Below are positions 13,912 through 18,592 of a DNA stretch of 18,592 nt, piece after piece. The stretch is from contig JARBUQ010000039.1 of assembly GCA_029239545.1 (NCBI GenBank), forward strand, positions 1 to 18,592. Reading direction: 5' to 3'. A program made the position numbers and the translations under genes. The DNA is from Paenibacillus sp. (GTDB taxonomy: Bacteria > Bacillota > Bacilli > Paenibacillales > NBRC-103111). Below the pieces are notes generated by a model, which saw nothing but the letters and a program-made list of their open reading frames with translations, was not told where the DNA came from and made no database searches. Numbering within the stretch: position 1 is the stretch's first letter; every line of letters begins with the position of its first letter.

Positions 13912-16350
13912 TTAATTAGTACTCACTTGATTCTTCAATACAACAAGCTCGCCATTCTGTTCGTCAATAGTAAGGGAATCTCCCTTAGCTATGCTTCCTT
14001 GAAGCAGCTCTTCCGACAACCGATCTTCAATATGCTTCTGGATCGCTCTGCGCAGCGGTCTGGCGCCATAGGTTGGATCGAATCCTTCCTTGGCGAGGAA
14101 CTTCTTCGCAGAATCTGTCAGCGCAAATGCAACTTGATGCTCGAGCAGACGTTTGCTAAGCTCATCGGACATGAGGGTAACAATCTTGGCAATATGACCT
14201 TCGTCCAGAGAATGGAACACAATGTTCTCGTCAATCCGGTTCAGGAACTCAGGGCGGAAGCTCTTCTTAAGCTCCGTCATCACCTTATCCTTCATAACAC
14301 TGTAGTCTTTCCCTGAATCTTGTACGGCCGTGAAGCCAAGTGACGAGTTCTTCTTGATCGTATCCGCACCAACATTGGAAGTCATAATGATCAGAGTATT
14401 GCGGAAATCCACTGTACGTCCTTTGGAATCTGTCAGACGGCCATCCTCCAAAACTTGAAGCAATATATTGAATACTTCCGGATGAGCCTTCTCGATTTCG
14501 TCCAGCAAGACGACTGAGTATGGCTTACGGCGTACCTTCTCGGTCAATTGGCCACCTTCTTCGTAGCCCACATATCCCGGAGGCGCTCCTACCAGTCGCG
14601 AAGTCGAATGCTTCTCCATGTATTCTGACATATCGATCCGGATTACCGCATTCTCATCTCCGAACATTGATTCAGCCAAAGCGCGAGCTAGCTCGGTCTT
14701 CCCTACCCCAGTAGGACCAAGGAAAATAAATGAGCCCATAGGACGCTTCGGATCCTTAAGTCCTGCTCTGGCACGGCGAATTGCTCGGCTTACCGCCTTC
14801 ACAGCTTCATCCTGGCCAATAATTCTTTCGTGAAGAATCGATTCCATCTTAAGAAGACGTTCGGTTTCTTCTTCAGCTAGCTTGGTCACCGGCACACCAG
14901 TCCAGCTAGCGACGACTTGTGCTATATCGTCAGGAGTAACCTCGGAGTCGGTTCTGCCTTGTTTTTCTTTCCATTCATTCTTAGTAATTTCCAGCTCATC
15001 GCGCATCTTTTGCTCGGTATCGCGAAGGGAAGCTGCTTTCTCGAACTCCTGGCTTTGAACAGCTGCATCTTTTTCCTTACGTACATTGTCCAACTGAGTT
15101 TCCAGCTGCTTCAAGTTAGGCGGTATAGTATAAGAACGAAGTCTTACCTTGGAGCTTGCTTCATCGATTAGATCAATTGCTTTATCCGGCAGGAAACGGT
15201 CTGTAATGTATCGATCAGACAGCTTAACTGCTGCATCGATCGCTTCATCCGTAATTTTGACCCGGTGATGCGCCTCGTAACGGTCACGCAGTCCGTGTAA
15301 GATTAACACAGCTTCTTCCGGAGAAGGCTGATCAACTGTAATCGGTTGAAAACGACGCTCCAATGCAGCATCCTTCTCAATATATTTGCGATACTCATCC
15401 AGTGTAGTTGCACCAATGCATTGCAGTTCACCCCGTGCTAGCGCCGGCTTGAGGATGTTGGAAGCATCAATAGCTCCTTCAGCCCCTCCTGCCCCAATCA
15501 GGGTGTGCAGCTCATCGATAAAGAGAACGATATTGCCAGCAGCACGAATCTCATCCATAATTTTTTTCAGACGATCCTCGAACTCACCGCGATACTTAGT
15601 ACCGGCTACAACAGAACCCATATCCAGTGTCATTACGCGTTTGTCGCGGAGTGTTTCGGGAATTTCATTATTGATAATTCGTTGGGCAAGCCCCTCAGCT
15701 ATAGCCGTTTTCCCTACTCCTGGCTCACCGATTAATACTGGATTGTTCTTAGTTCTGCGGCTTAATACCTGAATCACACGTTCGATTTCTTTGGCACGGC
15801 CGATTACGGGGTCCAGATTGCCTTCCTTCGCATAAGCGGTCAAATCCCGAGCCAATCCATCCAAGGTAGGTGTATTGACATTAGCTGCTGTACCTTGATT
15901 CGAGGATACAGCCTCATTGCTTCCCAGGAGCTGCAGCACCTGCTGACGGGCCTTGTTCAGGCTTACGCTAAGGTTGTTAAGCACGCGGGCTGCAACGCCC
16001 TCTCCCTCGCGTATAAGGCCAAGGAGGATATGCTCAGTGCCAACATAGGTATGACCCAGCTTGCGGGCCTCGTCCATCGACAGCTCTATTACTTTCTTAG
16101 CTCTTGGAGTGTAGGCAATGTTGCTTGGCTGCTCCTGACCGCGTCCGATTAGAGATTCTACCTCATCCTGTATTTTCTCAAGGCTTAATCCTAAGGCTAC
16201 TAGCGCTTTTGCTGCAATTCCATCACTCTCACGAATAAGTCCAAGCAGAATATGTTCGGTTCCAATATTGTTATGTCCCAATCGCACGGCTTCTTCTTGT
16301 GCTAAGGCCAATACTTTCTGGGCTCTCTCCGTAAATCTGCCAAACATCAT
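13912..16350 (-). CDS. clpC: ATP-dependent Clp protease ATP-binding subunit ClpC
   Basis: ClpC is the Hsp100 unfoldase that feeds substrates to ClpP; in Bacilli it handles MecA targets and arginine-phosphorylated proteins. The 812-residue product is full length (B. subtilis 810). It has two Clp_N repeats (about 1-145), first AAA+ domain with GEPGVGKT (208-215) and VLFIDE (275-280), and a coiled-coil middle domain with a UVR-like segment (about 415-460). The second AAA+ domain has GPTGVGKT and VVLLDEIEKAHPEV, then an LGF tripeptide near residue 670 in the ClpP-docking loop. ATG at 16350 is preceded by GGAGG with 8 nt between; the next codon is also ATG. It is the last gene of the CtsR-controlled operon and is followed by a strong terminator. 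Confidence 0.98.
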   Translation of the reverse strand: MMFGRFTERAQKVLALAQEEAVRLGHNNIGTEHILLGLIRESDGIAAKALVALGLSLEKIQDEVESLIGRGQEQPSNIAYTPRAKKVIELSMDEARKLGHTYVGTEHILLGLIREGEGVAARVLNNLSVSLNKARQQVLQLLGSNEAVSSNQGTAANVNTPTLDGLARDLTAYAKEGNLDPVIGRAKEIERVIQVLSRRTKNNPVLIGEPGVGKTAIAEGLAQRIINNEIPETLRDKRVMTLDMGSVVAGTKYRGEFEDRLKKIMDEIRAAGNIVLFIDELHTLIGAGGAEGAIDASNILKPALARGELQCIGATTLDEYRKYIEKDAALERRFQPITVDQPSPEEAVLILHGLRDRYEAHHRVKITDEAIDAAVKLSDRYITDRFLPDKAIDLIDEASSKVRLRSYTIPPNLKQLETQLDNVRKEKDAAVQSQEFEKAASLRDTEQKMRDELEITKNEWKEKQGRTDSEVTPDDIAQVVASWTGVPVTKLAEEETERLLKMESILHERIIGQDEAVKAVSRAIRRARAGLKDPKRPMGSFIFLGPTGVGKTELARALAESMFGDENAVIRIDMSEYMEKHSTSRLVGAPPGYVGYEEGGQLTEKVRRKPYSVVLLDEIEKAHPEVFNILLQVLEDGRLTDSKGRTVDFRNTLIIMTSNVGADTIKKNSSLGFTAVQDSGKDYSVMKDKVMTELKKSFRPEFLNRIDENIVFHSLDEGHIAKIVTLMSDELSKRLLEHQVAFALTDSAKKFLAKEGFDPTYGARPLRRAIQKHIEDRLSEELLQGSIAKGDSLTIDEQNGELVVLKNQVSTN

Positions 16351-16387
16351 AACAAACACCTCCATTTATAGTTATAAAAGGCACTAA

Positions 16388-17461
16388 TTATTCTTCACTT
16401 AAGGTTGTGCTTAATTTGTTCCTGATCAGCTCTGCCCGGAGAATATCCCGATCATCCGCTGACAGCTTAACTCCTGACGAGTATTGCAGGTATCCAGGCT
16501 GAGTCATCACCGAAAGTTCATTCAGGACATGCGGCGATACATTCTCCAAGATGCCCAAATCAATCCCGAGCCTCACGTCAGACAACCTTTGCGCAGCCTC
16601 CTTGGAGTCCATAATTGATGCGTAGGAAAGTATTCCGTAAGAGCGCTTGACTCTATCTTCAATTCGCAGTCTTGACTCATTCACCAGCTTTTGCCTGGCT
16701 GCTCGCTCATGCTCAATAATTTGGCGTGCTACACTGTATAAATTATCAATAATCTCCTGCTCAGATTGACCAAGGGTAATCTGATTGGAGATCTGGAACA
16801 CGTTTCCAGTCGCTTCGCTGCCTTCCCCATATAACCCTCTTACCGCTAATCCCACTTGATTAATCGCCGATAAGATCCGATTCATCTGTTGGGTTATCAC
16901 AAGAGCCGGCAGATGCATCATGACCGAAGCTCTGATCCCAGTGCCCACATTAGTCGGACAACTGGTCAGGTAACCTCGATGTTCGTCAAACGCATAATCA
17001 AGCTGGGCTTCAAAAACATCATCAATCTGATTGGCCAAATCCCATGCTTCCCGAATCTGAAAACCAGGGCATAAACATTGTATGCGCAAATGGTCTTCTT
17101 CGTTGATCATAATACTGACAGATTCGTTATTGCTGAGAATAAAAGCCCCGTCTCTCGCTTCATTCGCCAAATTCGGACTAATGAGGTGTTTTTCGACAAG
17201 AACTCTTTTCTCTAACTCACTAAGCTGTTCAAGAGGGATGAACTGAAATTCACTGATCGTATTTAACTCCTCGCTATCCATCATCTGACTTACTTGCGTC
17301 AGCACTTCCTTGGACTGCGAATTAGTGGAGAGCATGGGGAATGGATGTGTACTGAGATTACGCGCAATCCGGATTCGGCTGCTTATAACGACATCCTGAT
17401 CCGGCCCGCTTGCATTCATCCATTCGCTAAGCGCATGCTCCATATATTTTCGGGACGCCAT
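16388..17461 (-). CDS. mcsB: Protein arginine kinase McsB
   Basis: McsB phosphorylates arginine side chains, marking proteins for ClpCP degradation, and inactivates CtsR. It is related to ATP:guanido phosphotransferases. The 357-residue product has the nucleotide-binding SSRIRIARN (27-35), NEEDH (120-124), and the catalytic loop RGYLTSCPTNVGTGIRASVM with Cys168. The C-terminal half is helical. ATG at 17461 has GAGGTG about 7 nt upstream, and mcsA ends 16 nt before. The order McsA-McsB-ClpC fits the complex these proteins form. Confidence 0.97.
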   Translation of the reverse strand: MASRKYMEHALSEWMNASGPDQDVVISSRIRIARNLSTHPFPMLSTNSQSKEVLTQVSQMMDSEELNTISEFQFIPLEQLSELEKRVLVEKHLISPNLANEARDGAFILSNNESVSIMINEEDHLRIQCLCPGFQIREAWDLANQIDDVFEAQLDYAFDEHRGYLTSCPTNVGTGIRASVMMHLPALVITQQMNRILSAINQVGLAVRGLYGEGSEATGNVFQISNQITLGQSEQEIIDNLYSVARQIIEHERAARQKLVNESRLRIEDRVKRSYGILSYASIMDSKEAAQRLSDVRLGIDLGILENVSPHVLNELSVMTQPGYLQYSSGVKLSADDRDILRAELIRNKLSTTLSEE

Positions 17462-17477
17462 GAACGATCACCTCTTT

Positions 17478-18005
17478 TCAGCCGTGAGTGCCGTGAAATT
17501 TATTTTCTAACTCCTTGATCTGATCTCTAAGGGTCGCAGCATATTCAAATTCCTGTCGTTGAATTCTCGCTTGAAGCTCCTGCTTCAACTGCTCAATCTC
17601 TCGCTTCTGCTGGATTAGGCCGCCTGATCGCTTGGGGACCTTGCCCACATGTACGACATTGCCATGAACCCTCTTCAGCAGCGGATCCAACTTGTCAGTA
17701 AAATGCTTATAACAGGAGCTGCACCCGAAACGGCCTAATTTGCTGAATTGACCATAGGTTAAGCCGCATTGATCACACCGCAGCGTTGATGTTGACTTCT
17801 GTCCGTAAGAGGTGCCTGGCGTTGGATCGAAATCCAATAAACCCGATAACAGATTATGAATCGAAAAGCCATTCGGCGTACCTGGAATCATCTCGCCCTT
17901 CTCACGAGCGCATGTTTCACAAATATGGAACTCCGTCTTCTCTCCATGCACAATTTTCGTGAAATGCAGAGTTGCTGGCTTCTTGTTGCATTCCTGGCAA
18001 AGCAT
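17478..18005 (-). CDS. mcsA: McsA, zinc-binding activator of McsB
   Basis: McsA binds and stimulates the arginine kinase McsB and takes part in CtsR control. The 175-residue product shows four CxxC pairs (Cys3/6, Cys29/32, Cys77/80, Cys95/98), which would hold two zinc ions, and a C-terminal coiled UVR motif (about 135-172, QRQEFEYAATLRDQIKELE) like those in UvrB/UvrC. The second gene of the ctsR operon, it lies 55 nt after ctsR and 16 nt before mcsB. The ATG at 18005 opens directly with the first CxxC, as in the family. Confidence 0.96.
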   Translation of the reverse strand: MLCQECNKKPATLHFTKIVHGEKTEFHICETCAREKGEMIPGTPNGFSIHNLLSGLLDFDPTPGTSYGQKSTSTLRCDQCGLTYGQFSKLGRFGCSSCYKHFTDKLDPLLKRVHGNVVHVGKVPKRSGGLIQQKREIEQLKQELQARIQRQEFEYAATLRDQIKELENKFHGTHG

Positions 18006-18060
18006 AACCTATTCTCCCTCCTCCAACAATGTGAAATACAGCCCTTCTGAAGCCAACGAA

Positions 18061-18522
18061 TTATTTGCTCAGCAGTGCGATCAGCATAGCCTTGAGCAGC
18101 TTCGCTCTAATCTCATCTCGTAAAGGCAACTTGAATGCTAATACGTCGCGAGATATGGCCGCCTTCAACAAATTGGCTTCCCGGCAAGTGATTAGCTCAC
18201 CATCCTCGAGCTGATAAATAAGGCCCTCCGCGCCGGATTGGTCGATTTGCGTGCTAATCGTTCGGAATATATGCACGTGTATCGCTTCCTTCAACGGAAG
18301 ATCTACCTTCTGGATACGGATATAACCTCCGCCTCCACGCTTGCTCTCTACTAAGAAGCCCTTCTCCACCGTAAACCGAGTACTGATTACATAATTGATT
18401 TGGGATGGTACGCACTCGAAACGGTCGGCCAGATCGCTCCGCTGAATCTCAATCACATTATCCTGACTAAGCTGCAAAGTATGCTTCAGGTATTGTTCAA
18501 TGATGTCCGAGACATTGCGCAT
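18061..18522 (-). CDS. ctsR: Transcriptional repressor CtsR
   Basis: CtsR represses clp genes and its own operon until heat or McsB activity releases it. The 153-residue product has the N-terminal winged helix-turn-helix (about 5-70), including QRSDLADRFECVPSQINYVI and the glycine-rich wing RGGGGYIRI (62-70), whose tetraglycine loop is the heat sensor in characterised CtsR. The C-terminal four-helix dimer domain has ITCREANLLKAAI. The ATG at 18522 has GGAGG upstream. It is the first gene of the operon and sits directly behind its own operator. Confidence 0.97.
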   Translation of the reverse strand: MRNVSDIIEQYLKHTLQLSQDNVIEIQRSDLADRFECVPSQINYVISTRFTVEKGFLVESKRGGGGYIRIQKVDLPLKEAIHVHIFRTISTQIDQSGAEGLIYQLEDGELITCREANLLKAAISRDVLAFKLPLRDEIRAKLLKAMLIALLSK

Positions 18523-18545
18523 CCATGGACCTCCATTCCCAATAA

Positions 18546-18568
18546 ATTGACTTTGACTATCTTTGACT
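18546..18568 (-). promoter_or_regulatory. CtsR operator (heptad repeats)
   Basis: On the minus strand AGTCAAA (18568-18562), GAT, AGTCAAA (18558-18552) fits the CtsR box (A/G)GTCAAA-N3-(A/G)GTCAAA. A third degenerate copy AGTCAAT (18552-18546) follows with no spacer. It lies just downstream of the TATAAT and upstream of the ctsR ribosome binding site, where a bound repressor would block transcription. Confidence 0.92.
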
Positions 18569-18576
18569 ATATCTCC

Positions 18577-18582
18577 ATTATA
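18577..18582 (-). promoter_or_regulatory. -10 box of the ctsR operon promoter
   Basis: A perfect TATAAT on the minus strand (18582-18577), 8 nt before the first CtsR heptad. The -35 at the expected distance falls beyond the window edge, so the promoter cannot be confirmed in full. Confidence 0.65.
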
Positions 18583-18592
18583 ATGAGTTTTC

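Noticed and set aside
1..18592. tRNA or rRNA genes, phage or defence genes
   Set aside because: No tRNA-like T-loop and cloverleaf was recognised, and every long coding frame with motif support belongs to a known housekeeping family except the gene at 9841-10236.

Overview
The window is a chromosomal block of housekeeping and stress genes from a low-to-mid-GC Firmicute of the order Bacillales. The gene order is ctsR-mcsA-mcsB-clpC-radA-disA ... yacL-ispD-ispF-gltX-cysE-cysS-mrnC-rlmB-rae1-sigH-(secE), which is the Bacillus subtilis order. Protein flavour, strong GGAGG ribosome binding sites, frequent GTG starts and the pssA gene placed between disA and yacL suggest Paenibacillaceae; the genus is an inference. 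Everything is on the minus strand except one small gene at 9841-10236.

Layout read in the direction of transcription (right to left). (1) 18592-13852: the ctsR-mcsA-mcsB-clpC heat-shock operon, with a CtsR operator beside a TATAAT box at the right edge and a strong terminator after clpC. (2) 13740-10335: radA, disA (c-di-AMP synthase) and pssA; a pair of palindromic repeats lies between radA and disA. (3) 10236-9841: one plus-strand gene for a small Cys-rich protein of unknown function with its own promoter; it shares a two-way terminator with pssA. (4) 9588-5648: yacL (membrane PIN/TRAM protein), ispD, ispF (isoprenoid pathway) and gltX; a large imperfect inverted repeat separates yacL from ispD. 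(5) 5580-5260: a T-box riboswitch with a likely Cys (UGC) specifier, controlling cysE-cysS and probably the genes after them. (6) 5168-1280: cysE, cysS, mrnC, rlmB, rae1. (7) 1283-490: sigH with its own promoter and terminator. (8) 281-1: promoter, leader hairpin and the first 57 codons of secE; the usual rpmG gene is not seen between sigH and secE.

Most of the region is ordinary. The most striking observations are two lesions about 1.7 kb apart. rlmB is split by a frame change that coincides with the loss of about 31 bp between its two domains. cysS, normally essential, lacks about 18 codons in frame, which shows in the spacing of its zinc ligands. The 17 bases across the cysS junction also occur exactly at the 3' end of sigH. 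Whether these are real mutations or assembly errors cannot be told from the sequence alone. I found no CRISPR array, insertion sequence, phage gene, tRNA or rRNA, and no clear sign of a new multi-gene system.
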